Below are positions 44,721-53,166 of a stretch of DNA of 64,000 nucleotides, piece by piece. The DNA is from Bremerella alba (GTDB lineage Bacteria > Planctomycetota > Planctomycetia > Pirellulales > Pirellulaceae). The first letter of the stretch is position 1. The number at the start of each line of letters is the position of its first letter. Where the stretch lies: NCBI RefSeq assembly GCF_013618625.1, contig NZ_JABRWO010000011.1, positions 1 through 64,000 on the forward strand, written 5' to 3'. A program made the translations under genes and the position numbers. The notes below the pieces were generated by a model. It worked only from the letters and a program-made list of their open reading frames with translations, searched no databases and was not told where the DNA came from.

Positions 44721-45329
44721 ATGGACGCGAGCAACCCCAACGATGCTGGCAACCCGAATTTCGGCGTTCCGCCTCACGACAATCCGAACAATGCCGCCGT
44801 CGACGCTGCCAACGAACAAGATCCGAAAGACAAGTTCACCGCAGGCAAACGCAACTCTGGCGGTGGGCCGGACGAGCAAATCTGGAGCGGCGGGTACTCG
44901 GCCGTTGACCAAAGCGGAAGCTTCATGGTTCTCAGCCTGATCACAATCGGGTTGATTGTCGGTGGGGTCTTTTTCTGGCCCATCCTGATTGCCATCCCCG
45001 TCTTGTGGGTAGCTCAATTGATTCGTGTTTGGTGGGTTAAGATCGGTGTTTCGTACGAACTGACCACCCGCCGCTTCATGCACGAGCACGGCGTCATCAA
45101 GCGTACGACCGACCGAATCGAAGTGATTGATATCGACGACGTCACCGTCGAGCAAGGCATTCTCGATCGGATGTTCAATGTCGGTACGATCAAGATCACC
45201 TCCAGTGACCGCACGCACCCAGAACTTCGCATTCCTGGCATCAAGGACGTCAAGAAGGTTGCCCTGATGATTGACGACGCCCGTCAGGTGCAACGCGATC
45301 GTCGCGGCGTTTATATCGAATCGGTGTAA
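44721..45329 (+). CDS. membrane protein with bacterial PH domain
   Basis: This 202-residue protein has a low-complexity Asn/Asp-rich N terminus (residues 1-50), one or two membrane helices (FMVLSLITIGLIVGGVFFWP, ILIAIPVLWVAQLI), and then a YdbS-like bPH_2 domain (VSYELTTRRFMHEHGVIKRT, IEVIDIDDVTVEQGILDRMF, GTIKITSSD, IPGIKDVKKV). The PH domain probably faces the cytoplasm; its ligand is unknown. GGAAGGAA stands before ATG 44721, which is why upstream in-frame codons are not used. Confidence 0.75.
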   Translation: MDASNPNDAGNPNFGVPPHDNPNNAAVDAANEQDPKDKFTAGKRNSGGGPDEQIWSGGYSAVDQSGSFMVLSLITIGLIVGGVFFWPILIAIPVLWVAQLIRVWWVKIGVSYELTTRRFMHEHGVIKRTTDRIEVIDIDDVTVEQGILDRMFNVGTIKITSSDRTHPELRIPGIKDVKKVALMIDDARQVQRDRRGVYIESV

Positions 45330-45495
45330 GCTCTTACGATGAACCGTCGAAAGCAGTCCCTGTTTTGGCAACGGTTATCCTTCGTCCTCGCGAAGGAAGG
45401 AATTTGGCAGTCGCCTGACCAATTGATTGCGGTCGGCGGCTTGATGGGAGTGATCCTCTCGTTCAATCGCAATCGCGCCAACTACCAGAAACCTC

Positions 45496-45611
45496 GTAGG
45501 GTGCGAAGAGTGACGCGAAGCGGAACGTATCGCACCAAATGCGGCCTCTATCAAATAGCAACGCGACAACGTTGTTCATGGTGCGATTCGCTGCGATGCT
45601 CAGCACCCTAC
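45496..45611. repeat. MITE-like inverted-repeat element, copy 2 (116 bp)
   Basis: It begins GTAGGGTGCG and ends GCACCCTAC, with inner pairs AACGTATCGCACC and GGTGCGATTCGCTGCG. It shares terminal blocks with 38490-38587. It lies 16 bases beyond the nfo stop and may act as its terminator. Confidence 0.62.
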
Positions 45612-45627
45612 GGCATCGACTCACCGG

Positions 45628-46491
45628 CTACTTGATCAGCGAGTGCAGCTTCGCCAGGTTCTTAGCGTCGTTCAGCACGCCATCCTCTTCCCCTTTGGGC
45701 GTCTCCAAATACATGGGGATCTTCTTGAACCGGCGATCGTTCAGCATGTGCCCGAAGGCCTCGGGGCCGATTTTCCCCTCGCCAATATGATCGTGGCGGT
45801 CTACCCGCGAACCCAGATCCTTCTTGCTATCGTTCAGGTGAATGGCCCGCAGTTTGTCGAAACCAATCAGCTTATGAAAGTCTTTGAACGTCGCTTTGAA
45901 GTCCTTCTCGTCGGAAATCGGATAGCCGGCGGCGAAGATGTGACACGTATCTAAACAGACAGCCACGCGTTCCCCTTCTTGCACCCCTTCCAGAATCGCC
46001 TGTAGATGCTCGAACTTGTGTCCGATCGAACTCCCCTGCCCTGCGGTCGTTTCCAGCAGCAACGTCACCGGGCAGTCGGGCAGCTGCTGGTGAAGCTCGT
46101 CGATCGCCTTCACGATCCGGGCAATCCCTTCCTCCAACGTCGCTTCCATATGAGCACCCGGATGAAACACCAGGTTCGGGATACCCAGTTGCTCGCACCG
46201 CAGCATTTCGATTCTCAGCCCCTCGACGGACTTCTCCCACAGTTCTGGCTTAGGCGACGCCAGGTTAATCAAGTACGAAGCATGGCAAAGGGGCGACCCC
46301 ACGTTATGCTTCGCCAATGCTTCCTGAAACAGCGAAACGTCCTTGTCCGTAATCTCTTTTGCCCGCCACTGGTTGTTGTTCTTGCAGAAAAGCTGCACAG
46401 AAGACATTGCAAGATCGGCGGCACTTTCAACGGCCTTGTAATAGCCCCCTGCTATCGACATGTGGGCACCAATAACTGGCAATTGAGTCAT
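45628..46491 (-). CDS. nfo: endonuclease IV
   Basis: This 287-residue AP endonuclease cuts 5' of abasic sites in base excision repair. Metal-binding motifs are in order: GAHMSIAGG at the N terminus, NLVFHPGAH, LLLETTAGQG, VCLDTCHIFAAGY, AIHLNDSKKDLGSRVDRHDH and YLETPKG. All nine expected zinc-ligand residues appear present. It is monocistronic, with a MITE-like hairpin just after the stop. Confidence 0.95.
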   Translation of the reverse strand: MTQLPVIGAHMSIAGGYYKAVESAADLAMSSVQLFCKNNNQWRAKEITDKDVSLFQEALAKHNVGSPLCHASYLINLASPKPELWEKSVEGLRIEMLRCEQLGIPNLVFHPGAHMEATLEEGIARIVKAIDELHQQLPDCPVTLLLETTAGQGSSIGHKFEHLQAILEGVQEGERVAVCLDTCHIFAAGYPISDEKDFKATFKDFHKLIGFDKLRAIHLNDSKKDLGSRVDRHDHIGEGKIGPEAFGHMLNDRRFKKIPMYLETPKGEEDGVLNDAKNLAKLHSLIK

Positions 46492-46762
46492 CGTTCAGTC
46501 CCTGTTGTTGTCGCTTTCTTAATCTGTTGGCGACGGATTTCGAGAATGGTTTAATGGAATCTGCGATTGAATGCGAGGCGTGGTCGCTTTGGCGAGGTAG
46601 CCTAGCAAAACCTGTCTTCACTCGCTACCAGACAGAGATGGCGGCATTTTAGTTGAGAGGGAGGACTTTGAGCATGTCGTGGAAGAACGCTCAGCTTGGT
46701 GGTGGTTGCAGAGGGATGTTTGCTGATCCGTCTCGTAGTGTTTATTGATTAGAGACCATGCA

Positions 46763-47452
46763 ATGAAACGGATTCAGAATCGGTTCAACAACTTGGCCGC
46801 TATGGCTAAGCAGATAGAAAGTTCTCGAAGAATAAAGACCGAACAACGAACGGGTGGTGAATCGTGGATTAGGGGACAGCAGCCTCGTACTTATACAAGT
46901 ACCTCCTACAACATGGATTGGAAAGGTTATCGTCAGTGGTCAGCTTCAGTTGAACTACTCTTGAATCAGGTGTTTGGTGAAAACTCCCCACATGTAATTA
47001 ACTTCAACAAGACAAATCTCAATCACGAGTATCAAGACTTTGAGGTTCGTTATCCCGTTTTTCTCGCTGCTAAAGACGACTATGAAAACGGCTACATCTT
47101 TGATGTCCGCTCCCTAGTCAGTGCCAAGGTATTCTCTGATGAACTCGAACAGGCTGAAGAGTTAATCAAGAAGAAGCATACAACAGCGGCAGCCGTCATC
47201 GCTGGCACTGTTCTCGAAACGACTATCAGGGAATTAGCTCAACAGCATGGCGTGGATCTTGGCAGCGTCAACAAGATGAACTCAGATCTTGCCAAGGAAG
47301 GTGTCTACAACGACGCCATGAAGGACCAAGTTCAGGCGTGGTACAAGATCCGAAACAATGCTGCTCACGGCAAGCCAGATGAATTTACTGACTCTCAAGT
47401 CGAGGTGATGATCCAGGGGATTCGTAATTTCGTTGCGGACCAGATGAAGTAG
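46763..47452 (+). CDS. HEPN-like domain protein
   Basis: This protein has 229 residues from ATG 46763; a TTG at 46745 is possible. The C-terminal helical half contains AAAVIAGTVLETTIRELAQ and KIRNNAAHGKPDEF, the latter with the R-x4-H motif (Arg 197, His 202) of HEPN ribonuclease-type domains. HEPN proteins are common in toxin-antitoxin and defence systems, but DUF4145-like members are often of unknown activity. No nucleotidyltransferase partner is next to it. Composition shifts to AT-rich here, marking the start of the accessory island. A strong terminator follows. Confidence 0.6.
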   Translation: MKRIQNRFNNLAAMAKQIESSRRIKTEQRTGGESWIRGQQPRTYTSTSYNMDWKGYRQWSASVELLLNQVFGENSPHVINFNKTNLNHEYQDFEVRYPVFLAAKDDYENGYIFDVRSLVSAKVFSDELEQAEELIKKKHTTAAAVIAGTVLETTIRELAQQHGVDLGSVNKMNSDLAKEGVYNDAMKDQVQAWYKIRNNAAHGKPDEFTDSQVEVMIQGIRNFVADQMK

Positions 47453-47527
47453 ACCGCCTGAGGTAAACTAGACGTCGATAGTGTGGCTCTTATCGCAAAG
47501 CCTTGCCCTGGCCTGAGTCACACATAA

Positions 47528-47560
47528 CCCCCTCGCCTCACGGCGAGGGGGTTTTTCTTT
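47528..47560 (+). terminator. intrinsic terminator
   Basis: CCCCCTCGCC (47528-47537) pairs with GGCGAGGGGG (47542-47551) around a four-base loop, followed by TTTTTCTTTC. Confidence 0.9.
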
Positions 47561-47668
47561 CACTTTTCCCGACAAGGGTAACCTCAACTCTCTCGGTCGG
47601 TCTGAAAAAATGAGAAGATCAAACTTGGATCGAGTTGGGAGTCCATCAACGCCAAAATGGGAAGAGCC

Positions 47669-47971
47669 ATGAAATGGTACACACTGAAAGAGGCCGCTTC
47701 ATATCTCGGAATTTCCGAGAGACAACTCAGGCATCGCTGTAGCCAACGCATGATCAAACATCGCCGAGAAGGCACACGAGGACGTGGACGTGCTGGCGAC
47801 TACCTCTTTCTTCAAGAGTGGCTCAACGACTACATAGCGATGGGTACTATCCCTTTGTCAAAAAGATTTTCAATTCACCCAGAGGTCACAAAGCGAAAGG
47901 ACAGGATTCCTTGCAAGCAGCACATTCCTGAGAGTCAGTGGGGGAGCAGTTTGGATTGGTGCGAAGAGTAG
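47669..47971 (+). CDS. excisionase-type HTH protein
   Basis: This 100-residue protein starts MKWYTLKEAASYLGISERQL, a MerR/excisionase-type winged helix (HTH_17), followed by a basic wing (RREGTRGRGRAGDYLFLQEW). The C-terminal third is not conserved-looking. GGAAGAG stands just before the ATG at 47669, which is preferred over one four codons earlier. Such proteins regulate excision or transcription of mobile elements. No integrase is present in the window. Confidence 0.7.
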   Translation: MKWYTLKEAASYLGISERQLRHRCSQRMIKHRREGTRGRGRAGDYLFLQEWLNDYIAMGTIPLSKRFSIHPEVTKRKDRIPCKQHIPESQWGSSLDWCEE

Positions 47972-48054
47972 CTGGTCGATTCATCTACCATGTATATTGG
48001 AAGACCATTTCCGCCACACTCAATAGAGTGCTTCGCCTTCGGGGTTCGAGTTCC

Positions 48055-48456
48055 ATGTTGGATGAACCAACTTTAGAGCAAATCGACGCAATCTTGCCGT
48101 TCCTGAAATTGTTCGAGCACCCCGACTTTGTAGCTGGAACCCATGAAACGGATGCTGGGTCAGGCTATCCATATTTCAGGAAGAGCGAATCTGTAGCAGA
48201 GTTCGTCCAAGCTCTCTATGACAATGAGTGGGTGACTCCAGAATTCGATTGGCCGGGTTGGAGAGAATCCGAGATGTACATTAGCAACCCGGAGAGTATC
48301 CAAACTGCCGATACAATCACAATCTTAAAGCTGTTCACAACACACGTCCGAGGAGACCGTTTCTGCGACGGACACCTCGCCGCAATGTTCGAGAGCGGTC
48401 ACATCCTAGCGATCTTGCGCCGGCTTCGTGTAATTCGTGAGGAGATGGATGAATGA
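48055..48456 (+). CDS. DUF6508 family protein
   Basis: This 133-residue protein matches the DUF6508 pattern: IDAILPFLKLFEHPDF at the N terminus, AEFVQALYDNEWVTPEFDW in the middle, and ILKLFTTHVRGDRFCDGHLA and FESGHILAILRRLRVI at the end. The function of the family is unknown; members are scattered among accessory genes. ATG 48055 is selected because the domain begins there; an upstream open extension overlaps the preceding HTH gene. Confidence 0.65.
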   Translation: MLDEPTLEQIDAILPFLKLFEHPDFVAGTHETDAGSGYPYFRKSESVAEFVQALYDNEWVTPEFDWPGWRESEMYISNPESIQTADTITILKLFTTHVRGDRFCDGHLAAMFESGHILAILRRLRVIREEMDE

Positions 48457-48503
48457 AGGTGAGAGCACAATTCTTGTTGCGAATTCCCCTAAAGTGCCCT
48501 GCC

Positions 48504-48884
48504 TCACCGCCGTCTAGTCGGCGATTCGCCCAGTCGTGCCAAAAGCGGCACGAGCATCAACAGCGTTTCTCGATCGGCTCTACTAACAAGATCATCGAAG
48601 AGTCTCTTGGCTCGATCTCGAAGAACTGCCTCAGTATCGGGAGCCGAATCGACTGGAAGCAAGTCATGAACTGACGTCCCGAGAGCTTCCGCAAGCCTTC
48701 GAACCAAGTCGATTCCAGGTGCGGCTCCTCCAGATTCAAGTCGTCCAACATAACTCGCCGTGATCTTGGCACGCTGTCCCAATTGCGATTGAGTCAGACC
48801 TCTCGTGTGGCGCAATTCACGTAGACGAGCGGCAAAACGCCCGACAATTGCATCGTGTTGGATCTGAGACTTCTTCTTTGACAT
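48504..48884 (-). CDS. XRE-family transcriptional repressor
   Basis: This 126-residue protein has a Cro/CI-type helix-turn-helix (LRELRHTRGLTQSQLGQRAK, ITASYVGRLESGGAAPGI) and a helical C-terminal tail (FDDLVSRADRETLLMLVPLL) that may mediate dimerisation. GGAGG lies 5 bases before ATG 48884, a strong start. It is divergent from the four-gene operon that begins at 49159, and a near-perfect palindrome lies between them, so autoregulation and control of that operon are likely. Confidence 0.8.
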   Translation of the reverse strand: MSKKKSQIQHDAIVGRFAARLRELRHTRGLTQSQLGQRAKITASYVGRLESGGAAPGIDLVRRLAEALGTSVHDLLPVDSAPDTEAVLRDRAKRLFDDLVSRADRETLLMLVPLLARLGESPTRRR

Positions 48885-48935
48885 GCGCACCTCCATTGTT
48901 CGATCGGCGAACGGAAGATGCCCTAAGCACGTCTA

Positions 48936-48962
48936 ATAATAGTTGTCGGACACCACTATTAT
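48936..48962. promoter_or_regulatory. palindromic operator candidate for the XRE repressor
   Basis: ATAATAGT (48936-48943) and ACTATTAT (48955-48962) form perfect outer arms, and TGTCGGACA (48944-48952) is a palindrome between them. The arms also resemble -10 boxes pointing outwards in both directions. It lies 52 bases upstream of the repressor start and 197 bases before the operon at 49159. Confidence 0.55.
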
Positions 48963-49158
48963 GCGTATCATGCTTTTTGTGTTTATCACGACGTGAGCAC
49001 TGTCTTCGTATCACTTGGCATTCTTTCGGGGGAAAAATGCCTTTCTTCGATCTCTATGACGGATGTCGTTCGAAGTCGCATGATCCCCTCAAGGTCTTGG
49101 GCAAATCTGTCCAATTGGCTGAGTAGCAGTTCATTTTCTACTAATTCGAAGGGGATAC

Positions 49159-50121
49159 ATGGCGATTCGGCCACCATTCATGAGTCAGGGACAAGCGAAC
49201 GACGCTTATGCTTTGGCAAGCATTGGAACTGGCCTTGCATGGTTGGCGGGAGGGGTCGCCGCTGGTCCTGCTGCTCTCGCTTTAGGGCTCTTTGGCGCTG
49301 GAGCGATTGCTAATAATTGCGGACCCAATCATAACGACCCTCACATGCAATTCACTGGGGACGGAAACAGACCTCCAGAACCTCTCTCTTATCCAACCTG
49401 GACGCCAGAGATCTACGCAGCTATCCGAGAGATGGAATCCCGGCTGGCTCAGAACTTCGGCCAAAATGCTGTTTATTGTTTTCGGCGAATGGCAAGCGAG
49501 GGCTACACGATCTCAGATGCCTTCGAGACGCTGATGTCCTTGCTGAATTCTTTGAAGGCGAAAGGCTATTGGCGTAATGGCCGAATTGAGTCGGCCAACG
49601 AATCCCCAAAAGCACTTTTCGATCGACTCCTTGGTCGGCGTGTTGCATCGCCAGAATTGCAAGAATGGTTTGGCGATCAATTCTTTCAAAGTGTTTGGCA
49701 TAACCTCCTAAAACATCGACCAACTCAAGAGGGACGTGAGGCGGGAGCATTACAAATGGCCATTATGATCTACATACTTGGCCTAACTCCGATCACAGAC
49801 AAACCAGTGTGTCGTCTGAAATGGTGGCCTGATCGGCGACCGAGAATGCCGTTGTTCTATGCTGCCGATTGGAAGTGGTACTCTTTTGGACCGGTGTATG
49901 AATTCCGAGAACGTTGGGAAAGAATTCTCGACAGGCGGATCAATGTTGGCATGCCTCTGAGCTTGGCCGATGAGGCAGACGACCTCTACCACTATCGAAT
50001 TGAGGAGCATCGTGGTGATGCTCCTCCTGGCCATCCCGGTCATGTGCTTTGGTCGAGTGTGATCTTCGAGCGTGAAAAACCATTTCCAGCTTCTGAAGAA
50101 GACATGCGAGGAAAGTTATGA
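49159..50121 (+). CDS. hypothetical protein with glycine/alanine-rich membrane hairpin
   Basis: This is a 320-residue protein. Residues about 15-52 (ALASIGTGLAWLAGGVAAGP, AALALGLFGAGAIANN) look like one or two small-residue membrane helices of glycine-zipper type. The rest is soluble, rich in Trp, Arg and Pro (CRLKWWPDRRPRMPLFYAAD, FGPVYEFRERWERIL), with no recognised fold. AAGGGG stands before the ATG. It overlaps the next gene by 4 bases and heads a four-gene operon. The family is not known to me. Confidence 0.65.
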   Translation: MAIRPPFMSQGQANDAYALASIGTGLAWLAGGVAAGPAALALGLFGAGAIANNCGPNHNDPHMQFTGDGNRPPEPLSYPTWTPEIYAAIREMESRLAQNFGQNAVYCFRRMASEGYTISDAFETLMSLLNSLKAKGYWRNGRIESANESPKALFDRLLGRRVASPELQEWFGDQFFQSVWHNLLKHRPTQEGREAGALQMAIMIYILGLTPITDKPVCRLKWWPDRRPRMPLFYAADWKWYSFGPVYEFRERWERILDRRINVGMPLSLADEADDLYHYRIEEHRGDAPPGHPGHVLWSSVIFEREKPFPASEEDMRGKL

Positions 50122-50687
50122 GCTTTGGCAGTAATGAAGAAGAACAACTCAACCTTCCTGAGCTACGCCAGAAGGTAGCAGAAGGTGTCACGGCAATGGT
50201 CAACCTTGGCCTGCACTACCTAAACGAGCAGGAATTTGATCAGGCTGCATGCTATTTGCAAGCGGCAGCGAACTTCGAGCATCCCGATGCAATTTATTAT
50301 CTGGCACAGATGCATCTCAACGGCGATGGCGTCGAGCAAAACAATGAACTCGCAGTCGAAATGCTAATTCACTTGGCACAGCAACACTTGAACGGCCAAG
50401 GTATGTACCCAGCGGAAGAACTCCTGAGAAAGGTCTGGGCGAGAGGAATATGCCGAGACCGAATCGATGCATTCTACCGAGATATTTACGAACGAAGTCT
50501 GATCGCAGCAGAAGATGGTCACGATGTCGCAATGGTTCAGGCTGCCTTACTTCTAATGACGGTTCTCGCCCAAGGTGAAAAACCTAGCCCCGAAGATACC
50601 GAAAAGGCAAGGCAGTTGCTAACCGAGGCGGCATCGCTCGGAAATGAAAACGCCCAGATGCTGCTTCGCCAATTTGCCGATTCTTAG
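50118..50687 (+). CDS. Sel1-like repeat protein
   Basis: This 189-residue protein consists of Sel1/TPR-like helical repeats (AMVNLGLHYLNEQEFDQAAC, AIYYLAQMHLNGDGVEQNNE, AEELLRKVW, ARQLLTEAASLGNENAQMLL). Such repeats form binding scaffolds. There is no signal peptide, so it is probably cytoplasmic and pairs with the other products of the operon. The ATG overlaps the upstream stop (ATGA), so the two are translationally coupled. Confidence 0.75.
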   Translation: MSFGSNEEEQLNLPELRQKVAEGVTAMVNLGLHYLNEQEFDQAACYLQAAANFEHPDAIYYLAQMHLNGDGVEQNNELAVEMLIHLAQQHLNGQGMYPAEELLRKVWARGICRDRIDAFYRDIYERSLIAAEDGHDVAMVQAALLLMTVLAQGEKPSPEDTEKARQLLTEAASLGNENAQMLLRQFADS

Positions 50688-50707
50688 GACGAGGAGCAAG
50701 GTCGAGC

Positions 50708-51655
50708 ATGTACCCCCGAAAACCTCCTCGCCTGATATTTCCTGAGGAATTCTATGATGAAACGTGGGAGCGAGAGGAACCTCCCTGCATCATTCGATTC
50801 GCTCATCAACGAATTAAGATCGCACTTCAATCGGCCCGAATCCCCTGGAAGATCCCAGTTTCTTACGATCCGAATTGTGGATTGCCTTGCAACTTGCGGA
50901 CTAAGTCACGATACCGTGGCGTGAACACGCTTCTCCTTTGCGATACGTTTCGAACAAAGAATTTTCGAAGTAAATGGTGGGGGACTAAAGATGACTGGCA
51001 TTCGGTTGGATGCTGTGTGAACGACGATCAGGAACCAATTGTTATTGCCATGTGTCATGACGATGTCGGTTCCCAATTTGCCCCTGCTTTGGTTTACAAC
51101 GCTGCTCAAGTTGAAGGAGCAGAATATTTCCGAGCGTCCTTGGACAAACTAGACGCTCTCGTCGTCAATGACGAAGCCGACTTTGGTTCGATTGGAAGAC
51201 TTCTGGAATACCATGCACCTGACATTCGCTTTGATGTCGGGGACGAAAATCAATCTCCCGATTTTAATGGCTATGTTCCACCAGATCCCTGGCTCGATCA
51301 TCCGAACCATACGTCAGGTGACTACATCCTAATGCAGTCCGAGCAGTATTTTCACAGCAGGGCCGATCATTACTCAATCTTGCTTCATGAAATTATGCAT
51401 TGGGCCGAAGTTCGGACGGGATGGATCGACCGCATGCCTGCTAGGGAATTCGTGGCGGAAGCTGGTATGTGCATTCTGGGACTTGAACTTGGCGTTCCTC
51501 ACACCTTTTGCGAATTCAACCATCGTAAATGGCTTCCCTACTGGACCATCCTTTGTCACGAAGACGAAAAGTTTTTCTTCTCGATGATGGCTCAGGTCGA
51601 TCGTGCCTGTGACTTCTTACTCGCCCCACTTGGAATTGGAGACACTGATGCCTGA
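50708..51655 (+). CDS. ArdC-like zinc metallopeptidase
   Basis: This is a 315-residue protein. The N-terminal part (IPWKIPVSYDPNCGLPCNLR followed by YRGVNTLLL) matches the ssDNA-binding domain of ArdC antirestriction proteins, and VYNAAQVEGAEYF matches the linker. The C-terminal part has the zincin motif HEIMH (residues 227-231), a downstream acidic block EFVAEAGMCILGLELG and a closing ACDFLL. ArdC proteins protect entering DNA from restriction. There is an insertion with several Asp and Cys compared with plasmid ArdC. It sits in a four-gene operon, not beside transfer genes. Confidence 0.75.
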   Translation: MYPRKPPRLIFPEEFYDETWEREEPPCIIRFAHQRIKIALQSARIPWKIPVSYDPNCGLPCNLRTKSRYRGVNTLLLCDTFRTKNFRSKWWGTKDDWHSVGCCVNDDQEPIVIAMCHDDVGSQFAPALVYNAAQVEGAEYFRASLDKLDALVVNDEADFGSIGRLLEYHAPDIRFDVGDENQSPDFNGYVPPDPWLDHPNHTSGDYILMQSEQYFHSRADHYSILLHEIMHWAEVRTGWIDRMPAREFVAEAGMCILGLELGVPHTFCEFNHRKWLPYWTILCHEDEKFFFSMMAQVDRACDFLLAPLGIGDTDA

Positions 51656-52349
51656 TGCATGGTTTTATCACAGAAATGGTGAACAACATGGCCCCGTTTC
51701 TAGCGGCGAGTTAAAAGAACTTGCCAATTCTGGACAATTGTCGCCAATCGACCAAGTGTGGAAGGAAGGCATGGAGCAATGGCAGCCGGCCTCTCGTCTC
51801 AAAGGGCTCACTTTCGCAGTACCGGTTGCCGAGGAAGTGTTTCCTGATCCAGAAGTGATTACGCCTTCAAACCTTGAAGTATCGAAGAAGAGTTCTGGGG
51901 CACATACTTCGAAGAGATCGAAAGCAATTAAGTCCCCTCAAGGCGATGAGGGGATTTCCCAGTTGATCACCAATCCTGTCGTTGTTGGACTTTCCCTTCT
52001 GTTCTGTTTTCCAGTCGGGCTTGTTTTGGTTTGGCGACACCCAGAATGGTCTCGAAATCAAAAGCTAATTTGGACTGGGGGTCTCTTAGGATTGATGGTT
52101 CTAGGTGCGATGCTGCCGGACACCGATCCCACAAACCAAACGAGGAGTAACGCAGATTCACGAGGAATTCCTACCTCGGGCTTTGAGCACGCCAACTCCG
52201 GTGATGGCTTCTTTGCTCCTCCGAGCAAAAACAATGGGTCAGGGGTTCAAGAAAATATCCAAAGGATGAAAGATAGCGGTAACTACAACTCGCATGCGGG
52301 CGAAAACGTCAAAAGGATGTGGGAAGCGTATGATGAGATTAAGGATTGA
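51648..52349 (+). CDS. GYF_2 domain membrane protein
   Basis: This 233-residue protein starts with a GYF_2/DUF4339 domain (WFYHRNGEQHGPVSSGELKE, IDQVWKEGMEQWQPASRLKG) that normally binds proline-rich or other peptides. A linker and two membrane helices follow (VVVGLSLLFCFPVGLVLVW, WTGGLLGLMVLGAMLP), then an Asn/Ser-rich tail with repeated VQENIQRMKD / ENVKRMWEA segments. The ATG lies 8 bases inside the previous gene. It closes the operon. Confidence 0.72.
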   Translation: MPDAWFYHRNGEQHGPVSSGELKELANSGQLSPIDQVWKEGMEQWQPASRLKGLTFAVPVAEEVFPDPEVITPSNLEVSKKSSGAHTSKRSKAIKSPQGDEGISQLITNPVVVGLSLLFCFPVGLVLVWRHPEWSRNQKLIWTGGLLGLMVLGAMLPDTDPTNQTRSNADSRGIPTSGFEHANSGDGFFAPPSKNNGSGVQENIQRMKDSGNYNSHAGENVKRMWEAYDEIKD

Positions 52350-52419
52350 TGAAGCAGTCAGCGCTAGAGGATGAACAGAATCTTACGATCTGCCTAATCC
52401 ACTACCAGACAAATCAAAA

Positions 52420-52965
52420 ATGCAAAATACGCCCCGACAGCTTCCTCCTGACATACTCCGTCTTTGTGTCCGTTTAGAAGCTCCGCCTCGATTGATCTCT
52501 CGTTTGAGAGTAGTTCACGCTGCGGCAATTGACCTAACGGACGGGCTTCACGACCTATTTCCAGGTCGAGAGTTCTCATCTGAAGAAATCACTTTTGGGG
52601 CGGCTACCCACGATTTAGGAAAAGCGAGGCACACCAATGAGCTAACTGGTCCAGGCCGTCAACACGAGATCGACGGGCCGACGATCCTTGAAGGCATCGG
52701 AGTTCAACCACAGCTTGCTAGGTTCGCACGGACCCATGGATCGTGGAATCGGGAAGAACTGCCATAGGAAGACCTCCTGGTCGCACTGGCTGATGCCATT
52801 TGGAAAGGGCAGAGACTTGAACCGCTTGAGAAGAAGGTGATCCATAAGATCGCTAAGAAGACTAATCTAGAAGAATGGGAAGCTTTTTGTAAGATCGATG
52901 GACTGCTCGAAGAAATAGCCTGCCGTGGAGACGAAAGACTAGCATGGCAGCAGATGAATGGATAG
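52420..52965 (+). pseudogene. HD-domain phosphohydrolase gene interrupted by an in-frame amber codon
   Basis: The frame from ATG 52420 encodes an HD domain (LRVVHAAAIDLTDGLHDL, GAATHDLGKARHTNELTG, RTHGSWNREELP) and meets TAG at 52765-52767. Beyond it the same frame continues cleanly for 65 codons (EDLLVALADAIWKGQRLEPL, NLEEWEAFCKIDGLLEEI) to a TAG at 52963-52965. The continuation is what is expected C-terminally, so one substitution has split a gene of about 180 codons. Its last bases lie inside the first bases of a 170-bp direct repeat. Confidence 0.7.
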
Positions 52966-53133
52966 GTAGACCGGAGTCCCAAGAATGTAATCGCCTATAT
53001 CGCTCTAAATGGGGTACCGGAGTCCCGGTTCTCAGGCTTTTTTTAACGGCAATATCTCGATTAATAATTTTGCAACAGAGTCAGTGACTTTTCGAGTTGG
53101 AATAGACCACGCTCACCAAGGCACAAGTCCATT
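52961..53133 (+). repeat. 170-bp direct repeat, copy A
   Basis: It aligns along its whole length to 54632-54802, with shared blocks GGAGTCCCAAGA, CCTATATC, TTTTTT-AACG-CAAT and a closing CCAAGG. Copy A also contains ACCGGAGTCCC twice. The two copies flank a cassette of about 1.5 kb. Confidence 0.6.
53116..53133 (-). repeat. intergenic motif CAGTG-n5-GTACCTT, divergent copy 1
   Basis: On the minus strand it reads AATGGACTTGTGCCTTGG, the weakest of six copies. It stands 34 bases before the gene at 53167. Confidence 0.4.
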
Positions 53134-53166
53134 TTCCCTCGTTTTTGACGTAAAGTGAGCTACCCG

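Noticed and set aside
47990-48060. GGGGTTCGAGTTCC resembles a tRNA T-arm
   Set aside because: No acceptor stem, anticodon arm or D-arm can be built around it, and the T-stem does not pair.
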